From the NCBI GenBank assembly GCA_903928115.1, contig CAIYPP010000058.1, positions 1 to 61,796 on the forward strand: a DNA stretch of 61,796 bases, given 5' to 3'. Source of the stretch: an uncultured Planctomycetota bacterium (lineage in GTDB: Bacteria; Planctomycetota; UBA1135; GCA-002686595). Position numbers and translations under genes: made by a program. The notes below the pieces were generated by a model. The model was not told where the DNA came from and ran no database searches. It saw only the letters and a list, made by a program, of their open reading frames with translations. This document shows, piece after piece, positions 28,001-36,141 of this stretch (position 1 is the first letter of the stretch; each line of letters starts with the position of its first letter).

Positions 28001-28060
28001 CCTGCCAACCCCTCGCAAGTGCCGAGCGGACGAGAGGGTCGCGCGCAGGATTGCGCGTTC

Positions 28061-28714
28061 CTAAGCGCGCGGGACCCGCCGCGGATCGACGAGGTCGACC
28101 AGCGAGTGAGCCACGGCGCGCTTCGCGCGGCGCTCGAGGCGCCGCACGGACCCGTCCACGGAGAGGATCGTCACGGTCGCGCGCTCGCTATTCAAGACCG
28201 TAGCGTCGTTCAGCACGACGAAGTCGGCGTTCTTGGCGCGCAGCTTCGCGCGCGCTCGGCGCAGGCCGGAGCCCGTCTCCAGCGCGAACGCGACCACCTT
28301 GCGAGCCCCCTTCGAGCGCGCGACGGTCGCGACGAGGTCGGGGTTGCGCACCAGCTCGATCGAGGCGCGCGCGCTCCCGCCGTCCTTGGCTCGCCACTTG
28401 CCCGCGCGTCGGCGCGCCGGACGCCAATCGGCGACCGCGGCCGCCATGAAGAGTGCGTCGGCGCGGCCAAAGGCGGCGCGCAGCGCCGCGAGCATCTCGC
28501 GGGCGCTCTCGACGTCGACCCGCGTCACTCCGGCCGGAGTCGCGAGCCCCACCGGACCCGCGATCAGGGTCACCGCCATCCCCCGCCGAGCCGCCTCGGC
28601 CGCGATCGCAAAGCCCATGCGGCCGCTCGAGGCGTTCGAGAGGTAGCGCACGGGGTCGAGCCACTCGCGGGTGGGCCCCGCAGTGACGACGACGTGGAAG
28701 CGGGCGCGCTTCAT
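28061..28714 (-). CDS. coaB: Phosphopantothenate--cysteine ligase (CoaB), stand-alone
   Basis: Encodes 217 residues. CoaB joins 4'-phosphopantothenate and cysteine in coenzyme A synthesis. Motifs include VVTAGPTREWLDPVRYLSN, SSGRMGFAIAAEAARRG, FMAAAVADWRP, LVRNPDLVATV, and a late Lys/Asn-rich AKNADFVVLNDA. In most bacteria CoaB is fused behind CoaC as one CoaBC protein; here it is a separate gene that starts at an ATG overlapping the coaC stop (ATGA), so stoichiometry is kept by coupling. Confidence 0.93.
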   Translation of the reverse strand: MKRARFHVVVTAGPTREWLDPVRYLSNASSGRMGFAIAAEAARRGMAVTLIAGPVGLATPAGVTRVDVESAREMLAALRAAFGRADALFMAAAVADWRPARRRAGKWRAKDGGSARASIELVRNPDLVATVARSKGARKVVAFALETGSGLRRARAKLRAKNADFVVLNDATVLNSERATVTILSVDGSVRRLERRAKRAVAHSLVDLVDPRRVPRA

Positions 28715-29256
28715 CGCCCCGCGAGGGCTTCGGCGACCGCGCGGACCAGCTCTTGGGGCTCGGGGAGCCGCCCCTTGCCGTCGACGCCGCAGGCCATGTG
28801 GCCACTGCCGGGCTCGATCACACGCCAGCCGTCGCCGCGCAGGGTGGCGAGGTTCCGCGCGATCGGCGGCGAGGCCAGCATGTGCGGGTTCATCGCCGGA
28901 GCGATCAGCCGGGGACGCCCCGCGGGGAGTGCGAGCGCGACGGTGCTCGCAAGGTCGTCGGCAAGCCCGAGAGCGAGCCGGGAGAGCAACCCCGCGCTCG
29001 CCGGAGCGACGAGCAGGAGCTCGGCCCAAGTCGCGAGCTCGATGTGGTCCATCGCGCCGCGGCGCTCGGGGCCGTACTCGTCGACGGCGGCGGGCTGTCC
29101 CGTGACCGCCTCGAAGAGCTGGGGGCTCACGAGCCGCGCGGCCCGCGGCGTCAGCACCGCGCGAACCTCGTGGCCGGACTGCGCGAGCTTGCTGGCCAGA
29201 TCGCAGGCCTTGTAGAGCGCCACCGAAGCTCCCGAGCACAGGACGATGTGGGCCAT
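28711..29256 (-). CDS. coaC: Phosphopantothenoylcysteine decarboxylase (CoaC), stand-alone
   Basis: Encodes 181 residues of the flavin-dependent decarboxylase that makes 4'-phosphopantetheine in coenzyme A synthesis. The HFCD flavoprotein features are present: N-terminal IVLCSGASVALYKACDLAS, the catalytic-His segment AMDHIELATWAELLLVAPASA, PAMNPHMLASPP, and the substrate-clamp cysteine in GSGHMACGVDGKGRLPEP. Length matches the isolated domain. It is coupled to coaB by a four-base overlap and begins 39 bases after gmk; no rpoZ lies in that gap, where Firmicutes place it. Confidence 0.93.
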   Translation of the reverse strand: MAHIVLCSGASVALYKACDLASKLAQSGHEVRAVLTPRAARLVSPQLFEAVTGQPAAVDEYGPERRGAMDHIELATWAELLLVAPASAGLLSRLALGLADDLASTVALALPAGRPRLIAPAMNPHMLASPPIARNLATLRGDGWRVIEPGSGHMACGVDGKGRLPEPQELVRAVAEALAGR

Positions 29257-29295
29257 GGTCTCTCCGCCTTGTTTGGAGGGTCGCGCGGGCGATGC

Positions 29296-29868
29296 TCAGT
29301 CGAGGCCGATCAACGAGCGGATCTGCTGCAGGGCGCGATCGAGGTCCTCGTTGACCACGACGTGGTCGTACTTCACGCGCTCGCGGTACTCGTCCTCGGC
29401 CTTCTTGAGGCGCCGCTCGACCACCTCGGGCGCGTCGGTGCCGCGGCCGACGAGGCGGCGGCGCAGGGTCTCGAAGTCCGGCGGGGCGACGAACACGTAG
29501 AGGCCGGGCTCGCCGAGCGCCTTGAGCTGGTTCGCGCCCTGCACGTCGATCTCGAGCAGGAACACGTCGCCGCGGGCGAGCGCATCCTCCATCGGCTTGC
29601 GCAGCGTGCCGTAGAGGTTGCCGTGGACCTCGGCGTGCTCGATGAACGCGCCCTCGCGGATCAGCTGGCGGAACTGCTCCGGGGTGATGAAGTGGTAGTC
29701 GCGGCCGTCGATCTCGCCCGTGCGCGGCTTGCGCGTCGTGGCGGAGACCGAGAAGTGCACGCGCGGATCTTCGAGCAAGCGGCGGCACAGGGTGCTCTTT
29801 CCGGCGCCCGAGGGGCCGCTCATCACCACCATCTGGCCCTTGCGCGGCCGGGATTCGCGGTTCGCCAC
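29296..29868 (-). CDS. gmk: Guanylate kinase
   Basis: Encodes 190 residues and phosphorylates GMP to GDP. The P-loop GPSGAGKS lies at residues 18-25, with SATTRKPRTGEIDGRDYHF for GMP binding, YGTLRKPMEDAL and EIDVQGANQLK following. The GTG start at 29868 has GGAG eight bases upstream, inside the end of yicC. The Met at codon 13 is the alternative. The yicC-gmk pairing is conserved in many bacteria. Confidence 0.96.
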   Translation of the reverse strand: MANRESRPRKGQMVVMSGPSGAGKSTLCRRLLEDPRVHFSVSATTRKPRTGEIDGRDYHFITPEQFRQLIREGAFIEHAEVHGNLYGTLRKPMEDALARGDVFLLEIDVQGANQLKALGEPGLYVFVAPPDFETLRRRLVGRGTDAPEVVERRLKKAEDEYRERVKYDHVVVNEDLDRALQQIRSLIGLD

Positions 29869-29873
29869 GCTCG

Positions 29874-30749
29874 CTACTCCACGTTCTGCACCTGCTCGCG
29901 CAGGCGCTCGATCTCGCTCTTCAGCTCGACCACCGCGTGCGCGACCTCGGCGTCGGAGCACTTGGAGCCGATCGTGTTCGCCTCGCGCAGGAACTCCTGC
30001 ACGAGGAAGTCGAGCTGACGCCCCACGGGCGCCTTCTTCGCGCACAGCGCACCGAGCTGACCCAAGTGGCTGTCGAGCCGCGTGAGTTCCTCGGTGACGT
30101 CGAGGCGGTCGGCGATCAACGCGATCTCGCGCGCGAGGTCGGTCGGAGCGAGATTGCTTCCCGGCCCGAGCAGCTCGGCGACGCGCTTGTGCAGGTTCTC
30201 TTGATGCGTGCGGACCACCGTCGGCATGCGCGTGCGAATGCGTCCGACGATGGCAGCGATGGACGCGCCGCGTGCCGCGAGGTCCTTCGCGAGCGCCGCG
30301 CCCTCGCGCTCGCGCATCTCCGCGAGCGAATCGAGCGCCGCGTCGACGACCGCGAGCAGCGCCGCGCGCGCGTCCGCGACGGCCTTCGAGTCCGGCGCAC
30401 TGCGGAATACGCCCGGCAGACGCGCGATGTCGTCGAGCGTCACCGGCGACGCGAGCTTCAACTCTTGCTTGAGACGCTCGAGCAGCTGCAGGTAGCGCTG
30501 GGCCGTCGCGACGTCGAGTTCGAGCGGCGCGAGCGCCGCGGCCGAGTCGAGCGAGACGTTCAGGTTCACCGCGCCGCGCTCGAGCCGCTCGCGCACGCGC
30601 ACCTCGACCTCTGCCTCGAGTGCCGAGAGCTCATCGGGCAGCCGCAGCTTGAGCTGCAGGAACTTGTGGTTCACCGCGCGCACCTCCGCGCGCAGCGCCA
30701 GCCCCTTCTCGCTCCGACTCGCGGAGCCGAAGCCGGTCATCGAGCGCAT
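29874..30749 (-). CDS. yicC: YicC family endoribonuclease
   Basis: Encodes 291 residues. It begins with the family hallmark MRSMTGFGSA and ends with the conserved C-terminal block FLVQEFLREANTIGSKCSD and VVELKSEIERLREQVQNVE. The YicC N-terminal domain and DUF1732 C-terminal region are both full length. E. coli YicC acts as an endoribonuclease on small RNA. The gene sits five bases after pyrE and five bases before gmk in one transcript. Confidence 0.95.
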   Translation of the reverse strand: MRSMTGFGSASRSEKGLALRAEVRAVNHKFLQLKLRLPDELSALEAEVEVRVRERLERGAVNLNVSLDSAAALAPLELDVATAQRYLQLLERLKQELKLASPVTLDDIARLPGVFRSAPDSKAVADARAALLAVVDAALDSLAEMREREGAALAKDLAARGASIAAIVGRIRTRMPTVVRTHQENLHKRVAELLGPGSNLAPTDLAREIALIADRLDVTEELTRLDSHLGQLGALCAKKAPVGRQLDFLVQEFLREANTIGSKCSDAEVAHAVVELKSEIERLREQVQNVE

Positions 30750-30754
30750 TCGCG

Positions 30755-31354
30755 CTAGCTCGACTTCAGCGCGCCGGGGCGGCTGCCGGGCTTGATCGCA
30801 GGGCCGTGCGTCTTCGCGGCGCACAGCGGGCACTGCTCGGGCAGCCACGACTGCACGTCGACCTGCGCGAGACAGGTGAAGGGCAGCCCGTCCTGCTCGA
30901 ACGGGTTCGCCTGACCCGAGCGGTTGATGATCGACGCGACGCCGACGGGGATCGCCCCGTAGCTGCGGACGACCTCGAACACTTCGCGGCAGCTACCGCC
31001 CGTGGTGAGCACGTCCTCGACCACGAGCACGCGCTGGCCCGCCTCGAGGTGGAAGCCGCGGCGCAGCGCGAACTTCTCGTTGACGCGCTCGGTGAAGTAG
31101 GAGCACAGGCCGAGCGCGCGCGCGACCTCGTGGGCCCATGTCACGGCGCCCATCGCGGGGCCGACCACGATGTCCGGCGTCACCTCCAGCTTGGCGGCGA
31201 CCGCCTGCGCGAGCTGCTCCGCCTTGCGGGGATCCGCGAGCAGGAGCGCGCACTGGAAGTAGCGGTTGGAGTGGCGGCCCGACGAGAGCTGGAAGTGGCC
31301 TTCCAGCATCGCGTTCGTGCGCCGGAACAGGTCGAGGACTTGTTCCTGATTCAT
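30755..31354 (-). CDS. pyrE: Orotate phosphoribosyltransferase
   Basis: Encodes 199 residues. PyrE makes OMP from orotate and PRPP. The N-terminal GHFQLSSGRHSNRYFQCA, VVGPAMGAVTWAHEVARALG and the PRPP loop VVVEDVLTTGGSCREV are present. The C-terminal about 25 residues include CPLCAAK, a CxxC extension seen in some thermophile-type OPRTases. The ATG at 31354 lies four bases after secG. Confidence 0.95.
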   Translation of the reverse strand: MNQEQVLDLFRRTNAMLEGHFQLSSGRHSNRYFQCALLLADPRKAEQLAQAVAAKLEVTPDIVVGPAMGAVTWAHEVARALGLCSYFTERVNEKFALRRGFHLEAGQRVLVVEDVLTTGGSCREVFEVVRSYGAIPVGVASIINRSGQANPFEQDGLPFTCLAQVDVQSWLPEQCPLCAAKTHGPAIKPGSRPGALKSS

Positions 31355-31358
31355 GGCG

Positions 31359-31718
31359 CTACTGGTTGGAGGGCGGCGTGGTCGAGTCGACGGGCGCCGG
31401 AGCGCTGGCGCCGTCGGCGGGAGCGCCCGCACCGGCGTCCGTCGGCAGGACGCTCGGGGCGGTCGGGATCGAGTCGATCGCCGTCTGCGGCGTCTTGTTC
31501 ATGTAGTGGATCACGAGCGCCGACGCGAGGAACACCCCGGCGGTCCAGCCCGTGAACGTGTTGATGCCCTTGGAGCCGGGGCCGAAGGTCTCGCGACCGT
31601 GGACGCCGAGCGCCTCGCCGAAGCCGCCACCGCGGCCTTCCTGAAGGAGGACGACGACGATCAGGACGATCGCCGCGAGGACGAAGAGGATGTAGCAGAG
31701 AACGGTGAGGATCGACAT
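31359..31718 (-). CDS. secG: Preprotein translocase subunit SecG
   Basis: Encodes 119 residues. Two transmembrane helices (about 3-24 and 52-70) flank the conserved loop LLQEGRGGGFGEALG, with a GINTFTGWTAGVFLASALV second helix. SecG assists the SecYE channel. The C-terminal about 40 residues are an Ala/Pro/Thr-rich tail beyond the usual SecG length (about 75-110). It lies between tpiA and pyrE; the tpiA-secG order is common. Confidence 0.93.
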   Translation of the reverse strand: MSILTVLCYILFVLAAIVLIVVVLLQEGRGGGFGEALGVHGRETFGPGSKGINTFTGWTAGVFLASALVIHYMNKTPQTAIDSIPTAPSVLPTDAGAGAPADGASAPAPVDSTTPPSNQ

Positions 31719-31791
31719 GGCGTGCGCCCGCCTCCGTGGCGGACGGTGGAACTCGAGTGGGAGGCGCAGAACTCTAGCAGAGTCGGGGGCT

Positions 31792-32553
31792 CTAGCGGAA
31801 ACGGACGATTCCGAGGAAGGAGTCGACCTTCAGGGCAGCTCCCCCGACGAGCGCGCCGTCGACGTCCGGCGCGGCCATCAGGGTCGAGATATTGTCGGGC
31901 TTGACGCTGCCGCCGTACTGGATGCGCACGGACTGCGCGAGGCGGGCGTCGTAGAGACCCGCGAGCACGCCGCGCAGGTGCGTGTGGGCGGCTCCGGCCT
32001 GCTCGGGGGTCGCGTTGCGGCCCGTGCCGATGGCCCAGACCGGCTCGTAGGCGATCGTGACGCGCGCGAGCGCCGCGGCATCGACGCCCTTCAGGCCCGC
32101 GGTCAGCTGGCGGCCGATCACGGCGTCGGTGCGGTTCGAGTCGCGCTCGTCGAGCTTCTCCCCCACGCACAGGACCACGTGGAGCCCGGCGCCGAGCGCG
32201 CGCGCGACCTTGCGGTTGCACAGCTCGTCCCCTTCGCCGTAGAGGTGGCGACGCTCGCTGTGACCGACGAGGACGCTGGTCGCGCCGACGTCGACGAGCA
32301 TCTCGGCCGAGACCTCGCCCGTGAAGGCGCCGTTCTTCTCGTCGCACAGGTTCTGCGCGCCGACCTTGATGCCCGAGCCCGAAAGCGCGCGCACGACCTC
32401 GTCCAAGTAGACGAAGGGCGGGAAGACCGCGACGTCGCGCTCGGCGAGCACCTCGGGCGAGAGCGCATCGCGCAGCGCGCGCGCAAGCTCGACCGCCTGC
32501 TTGCGGTCGAGGTTCATCTTCCAGTTGCCGGCGAGGAACGGCTTGCGCTTCAA
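31792..32553 (-). CDS. tpiA: Triosephosphate isomerase
   Basis: Encodes 253 residues. TpiA interconverts dihydroxyacetone phosphate and glyceraldehyde 3-phosphate. Catalytic residues are visible in AGNWKMN (Asn, Lys), VGHSERR (His) and AYEPVWAIGTG (Glu), with YGGSVKPDN for phosphate binding. The start is TTG at 32553, overlapping the aroF stop (TTGA), with GGAG about ten bases upstream. No ATG is available without losing the conserved N-terminus. Confidence 0.96.
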   Translation of the reverse strand: MKRKPFLAGNWKMNLDRKQAVELARALRDALSPEVLAERDVAVFPPFVYLDEVVRALSGSGIKVGAQNLCDEKNGAFTGEVSAEMLVDVGATSVLVGHSERRHLYGEGDELCNRKVARALGAGLHVVLCVGEKLDERDSNRTDAVIGRQLTAGLKGVDAAALARVTIAYEPVWAIGTGRNATPEQAGAAHTHLRGVLAGLYDARLAQSVRIQYGGSVKPDNISTLMAAPDVDGALVGGAALKVDSFLGIVRFR

Positions 32554-33584
32554 CGGGGGAGCTCCACGGAGGAGGACAGGCGCTTGCCGTCGAGCGCGAC
32601 CATGGCCTGCGCATCGGCGGCGATTCGCCCGAATTCTTCGAGGGAAATGGCCTGATGACCGTCGCAGTGCGCCTCGCTCGGCGCGGTGTGGACGTCGACC
32701 ATCACGCCGTCGGCGCCGGCGGCGAGGCCCGCGCGGGCGAGCGGACGCACGATGTCACCGCGGCCCGCAGCGTGGGAAGGATCGACGATCACCGGCAGGT
32801 GCGTCATGCACTTCAGCGCCGCGACCGCGCCGACGTCGAGCACGTTGCGCGTCGACGGGTCGAAGCCGCGGATGCCGCGCTCGCACAGGATCACGTTGGG
32901 GTTGCCCTCGGCGAGCACGTACTCCGCCGCGAGGCAGAACTCGCGCAGCGTGGCCGAGAAGCCGCGCTTCAGGAGCACGGGCTTGCGCTGGCGGCCGACC
33001 TCGGCGAGGAGCGCGGAGTTGGCCATGTTGCGCGATCCGATCTGGATCAGGTCCGCGACCTCCGCCACCGCCTCGACGTCGCGCGGGTCGAGCACCTCGG
33101 TCACGACCGCGAGACCGGTCTCGAGCTTGACGCGCGCGAGCATCTCGAGGCCGCGCTCGCGTGTGCCTTGAAACGAGTAGGGCGAGGTGCGCGGCTTGTA
33201 GGCGCCCCCGCGCAGCACGGTGGCGCCGCGGGCGCGCACGCCGCGGGCGATCTCGGCGAGGCGCTCGGCCGACTCGACGGCGCAGGGGCCGGCGATGACC
33301 GTCACGTGCCCGGCGCCGAAGCGGCCCTCCCCCACCTTGACGAGGGTGTCGGGGGCCCCGGGGGCGCGCTGGAAGCGCTCGCGGGCCTCCCCCGCGTCCA
33401 AGATGGACTCGACGCCGACCAAGTCCTCGAAGCGGGAGCGATGGTCGGGTGCGCCGCGGCCGGTGAGCTCGAGGAGGTCCCGGCGGGGCTCCAACGTGCG
33501 GACCTCGTAGCCGAGCTGACCGGCCAGCGAGAGCACGGCGGCCAGTTCGGGCTCGGAGAGGTTCTTGCGGAGTCGGACGAGCAT
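32550..33584 (-). CDS. aroF: 3-deoxy-7-phosphoheptulonate synthase, type I-beta (AroF-like)
   Basis: Encodes 344 residues. DAHP synthase condenses phosphoenolpyruvate and erythrose 4-phosphate, the entry to aromatic amino acids. An N-terminal ferredoxin-like regulatory domain (residues 1-70) precedes the barrel, as in the Thermotoga enzyme of similar length. Barrel motifs: VIAGPCAVES, GGAYKPRTSPYSFQG, QIGSRNMAN, LLKRGFSATL, CERGIRGFDPSTRN, VIVDPSHAAG and DGVMVDVHTAPSEAHCDG. It is the first gene of the long minus-strand run and has a good promoter at 33630-33658. Confidence 0.95.
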   Translation of the reverse strand: MLVRLRKNLSEPELAAVLSLAGQLGYEVRTLEPRRDLLELTGRGAPDHRSRFEDLVGVESILDAGEARERFQRAPGAPDTLVKVGEGRFGAGHVTVIAGPCAVESAERLAEIARGVRARGATVLRGGAYKPRTSPYSFQGTRERGLEMLARVKLETGLAVVTEVLDPRDVEAVAEVADLIQIGSRNMANSALLAEVGRQRKPVLLKRGFSATLREFCLAAEYVLAEGNPNVILCERGIRGFDPSTRNVLDVGAVAALKCMTHLPVIVDPSHAAGRGDIVRPLARAGLAAGADGVMVDVHTAPSEAHCDGHQAISLEEFGRIAADAQAMVALDGKRLSSSVELPR

Positions 33585-33629
33585 GGGCTGGGCTGAGCGG
33601 GGTCTCCCCGATCATCCAATGGGGCGAGG

Positions 33630-33658
33630 AGTATAGATACGCCTTTTCTCGCTCACAA
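33630..33658 (-). promoter_or_regulatory. Sigma-70-like promoter for the aroF-tpiA-secG run
   Basis: On the minus strand TTGTGA (33658-33653) and TATACT (33635-33630) are separated by 17 bases; TATACT matches five of six -10 bases and TTGTGA four of six -35 bases. Transcription would start near 33623, about 40 bases before the aroF ATG at 33584. It is the clearest two-box promoter in the window. Confidence 0.55.
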
Positions 33659-33880
33659 TCTGCCTTGGACCAGCCTTCCCGACCCCAAAAAACGGCCCGC
33701 GCGGCGCCGGGCGGGGTGCGGCGGCGGCAGCGACTCGATCCGCGACGTCTCCGCCCGCCCAAGCCGCCCGCCGGCGGGCCAAAAACCTGATTGGACGGGT
33801 CACATCGAGGTCCACGGAGGCTAGGCTCTCCTCGGGACTCGGCGCACGGGGCGCCGCGCTTCCCTCTCCAGAAGAACCGC

Positions 33881-33967
33881 ATGGACTACCAGCAATTCCG
33901 TCGTCTGGCGCTCGCCATGACGTTCGTGGCGTCGGTCGGGATCCCGGCCAGCGCCCTCCCGGGGTGA
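33881..33967 (+). other. Detached signal-peptide ORF ending in tandem TGA TGA
   Basis: The ATG at 33881 opens 28 codons reading as a Sec signal peptide (two Arg at residues 7-8, hydrophobic ALAMTFVASVGI, then PASALPG). The frame stops at TGA 33965-33967 and again at TGA 33968-33970. The same frame then stays open from 33971 through the whole thioredoxin-like gene to 34816. It is most simply the 5' end of that gene, separated by two in-frame stops or by a pair of indels. Confidence 0.6.
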
Positions 33968-34147
33968 TGAACGGGCCGCGGTGGGGCGAGTTCGCCCCCG
34001 TCCTTCCAACCTCCGGCGGGTCCCCCGCCTCCCAGTGGTGCCGGTCCCGCCTCGGGCGGAGCCAGCCTGCCTGAGGTCCTCCGCGGTCCGACCGCGAAGA
34101 GCGTCCTCAAGCTCACCTGGGAGTACCCCACGTACAAGGCCCCCGAG

Positions 34148-34816
34148 GTGTCCGAAGACGGACGCTCGAAGGCCGCCGCCGCGCGCCGCGCGCTCTCGCG
34201 CGAAGAGGCGCTCGCCTACATCGCGGGCAAGGATCCGCGGCCGCTGCTCGTCCTGCGCGAGTGCAAGACGTGCAACGGCACCGACGACGCGCTGCTCTCG
34301 CGCGGCAAGGTCGACAACGAGCGCACCTTCCTGCTCTCGCGCTGGTTCCACTGCGTGAAGCTGCCGGTGGACGTGCTCGAGAAGGACCACCCGTTCCACA
34401 ACCTGTTCGACGAGAAGGACCCCGAGCACATGTTCCTCGGGACCGCCGACGGCAGCGTGCGCAAGGCGCTCGAGAGCGAGCGCTCGCGCGTCGAGCTGTG
34501 GGACACGATGACGGCCGTGCTGCGCGCCTCCTACACGAAGGAGCCGGAGCCGACCGTCAAGAAGATGCAGAAGCTGATCGACGAGTTCGACCGCGTCGAC
34601 ACGCAGGTCCTCGCCGCCGAGAAGCGCATCGACGAGCTGCTCGAGAGCGAGGGACCCGACTCGAAGAAGCTGAAGAAGGCGAAGGACGAGCTCGAGGCTG
34701 CGCGCAAGGAGAAGGACGAGGTCTTCCGCTCGCTCGATCAGGCGACGGCAGAGCTCAAGCTGCGCAAGGCCGAGGCCAAGGCGGACGCGCCGAAGCCCGC
34801 GACCTCCGGCAAGTAG
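34148..34816 (+). CDS. Thioredoxin-like protein with C-terminal coiled coil (5' end disrupted)
   Basis: Encodes 222 residues from the GTG at 34148, but the same frame is open and protein-like from 33971, with a Pro/Gly-rich linker and then LPEVLRGPTAKSVLKLTWEYP. The body reads as a thioredoxin-like domain (PRPLLVLRECKTCNG with a CxxC, then LSRWFHCVKLPVDVLE and HMFLGTADGSVRKAL). Residues about 135-210 form a Lys/Glu-rich coiled coil. The intended protein was probably secreted, using the signal peptide at 33881-33964, but two TGA codons intervene. GTG 34148 is simply the first usable start after them, so the annotated N-terminus is doubtful. The gene lies 28 bases before a second secreted protein. 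Function unknown. Confidence 0.6.
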   Translation: MSEDGRSKAAAARRALSREEALAYIAGKDPRPLLVLRECKTCNGTDDALLSRGKVDNERTFLLSRWFHCVKLPVDVLEKDHPFHNLFDEKDPEHMFLGTADGSVRKALESERSRVELWDTMTAVLRASYTKEPEPTVKKMQKLIDEFDRVDTQVLAAEKRIDELLESEGPDSKKLKKAKDELEAARKEKDEVFRSLDQATAELKLRKAEAKADAPKPATSGK

Positions 34817-34844
34817 CGCCGCTCGAAGCACGCGTTCTCTCGCG

Positions 34845-36083
34845 ATGAAGTTCCGCACGCAGGGCAGTCCGCGCACGACGTGGGCTGCCCTGCTCGCGTT
34901 CCTCGCGCTCCTGTGCGGCGCGCCGCTCGCGCGCGCGCAAGACACCTCGCTCGAAGAGTTCGAGGAGGTCGACCCGTACACGAAGGGCGACCCAGCGGCG
35001 CTCGAGCGGCTCGGCATCGTGCGGACGGGCGCGATGCCTTGGACCGAGTCGCACAGCTCCGACGGCGTGCGCTCCGCGCTCGGCGGGATTCCCGTGATCT
35101 TTCTCGAGACCGCGCACTTCCGCGTCGCGTCGACCTTGGAGAGCTACCGGCCCAAGGGCGACGCGATCGAAAAGGCGGCACTCGAGGCCGAGTTCGCGGC
35201 GCTCAAGAAGAAGCTGCGCGGCTTCAAGGCGCCGGCGAAGCTCGACCCTTGGCTACGCGCGCACCTCTACGCGCAGCGCGCCGAAAAGCTCTACGCCGAC
35301 TTCACGCGCGCGTTCGGCATCAAGGAAGAGGACTTCCTGAGCCTCGAGGCGAAGGCCAAGGAGGGGCGTCCGATGGGGCAGGGCCCGTACCTCGGCCAGA
35401 AGAACAAGTACACGCTCCTGATCACCGAGAGCGCGAGCGCGATGGCGCGCTACCTGCGCGCGCACTTTCAGGTCGAGCCGGAGTACAGCTACCGCGCCAA
35501 GTGGCCGGACGGCTACATCCTCGCCGTCAACTGGGAGAGCTTCGAGCAGAACGGGCGTGACCTCGACATCTGCCTGCACACGGCGGTGGTCGGCGCGCTC
35601 GCGCAGAACCTGCTCGACGGCTACCGCGACTCGCATCAAGCGCCGCCGAACTGGCTGCGCTACGGCGTCGCGCACTGGTTCGCGCGCAAGGTCGACGAGC
35701 GCTGGAACCAATGGAACGCGGGCGGCACGGGCGACCTCGAAGCGGACAAGCTCTACGTCTGGGAGCCGCGCGTCTTCGGGCTCGTGAAAAACGAGGCGTG
35801 CACGAAGTGGCGCGACATGATGGCGTGGAAGGGCTACGAGGACATTCAGCCGCGCGAACACATGATCGCGTGGGCAGCGGTCGACTGGCTCTTGACGGCC
35901 CGAGCCGACACGGCGCGCTCGCTGCTCTTCGAGCTCGGAACGCCGGTCACGGACTACGGCCCCGAGCGCCCCGCGAAGCTCCTCGCGCAGCAGGAGCGCG
36001 CCTTCACCAAGGTGTGGAATCAGACGCCCGAAGAGCTCGACAAGGCCTTCGCGACGTGGGTGCTGAAGAACTACCGCAAGTAG
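34845..36083 (+). CDS. Secreted protein resembling an inactive peptidase_MA-type gluzincin
   Basis: Encodes 412 residues with a signal peptide (residues 1-31, cleavage after APLARA). The central part reads LHTAVVGALAQNLLDGYRD followed by PPNWLRYGVAHWFARKV. This parallels the HExxH...P.WL.EGLAEYF layout of peptidase_MA/DUF1570 proteins common in Planctomycetota, but the glutamate after the first His is Thr, the second metal His is absent, and the downstream Glu is His. A protease role is therefore unlikely, and the family assignment itself is tentative. An earlier CxxH-free region (residues 60-200) has no recognised domain. It follows the thioredoxin-like gene by 28 bases, so the two are probably co-transcribed. 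Confidence 0.7.
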   Translation: MKFRTQGSPRTTWAALLAFLALLCGAPLARAQDTSLEEFEEVDPYTKGDPAALERLGIVRTGAMPWTESHSSDGVRSALGGIPVIFLETAHFRVASTLESYRPKGDAIEKAALEAEFAALKKKLRGFKAPAKLDPWLRAHLYAQRAEKLYADFTRAFGIKEEDFLSLEAKAKEGRPMGQGPYLGQKNKYTLLITESASAMARYLRAHFQVEPEYSYRAKWPDGYILAVNWESFEQNGRDLDICLHTAVVGALAQNLLDGYRDSHQAPPNWLRYGVAHWFARKVDERWNQWNAGGTGDLEADKLYVWEPRVFGLVKNEACTKWRDMMAWKGYEDIQPREHMIAWAAVDWLLTARADTARSLLFELGTPVTDYGPERPAKLLAQQERAFTKVWNQTPEELDKAFATWVLKNYRK

Positions 36084-36141
36084 CACGGTGAGAGCGCCCC
36101 AGCGCGTGCAGCGCGGGACGGATTGCTAGAGTGCGCGCAGC

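Noticed and set aside
26441..29215. 924-codon open frame on the plus strand
   Set aside because: Antisense to ftsK, coaB and coaC, all with full motifs; Arg-rich shadow composition.
29257..29295. rpoZ between gmk and coaC
   Set aside because: Firmicutes place rpoZ here, but the gap is 39 bases and too short.
33965..33970. Selenocysteine at the two TGA codons
   Set aside because: Two adjacent TGA right after a signal peptide, no visible SECIS-like hairpin just downstream, and no selenoprotein family here. Indel, pseudogene or downstream start is more likely.
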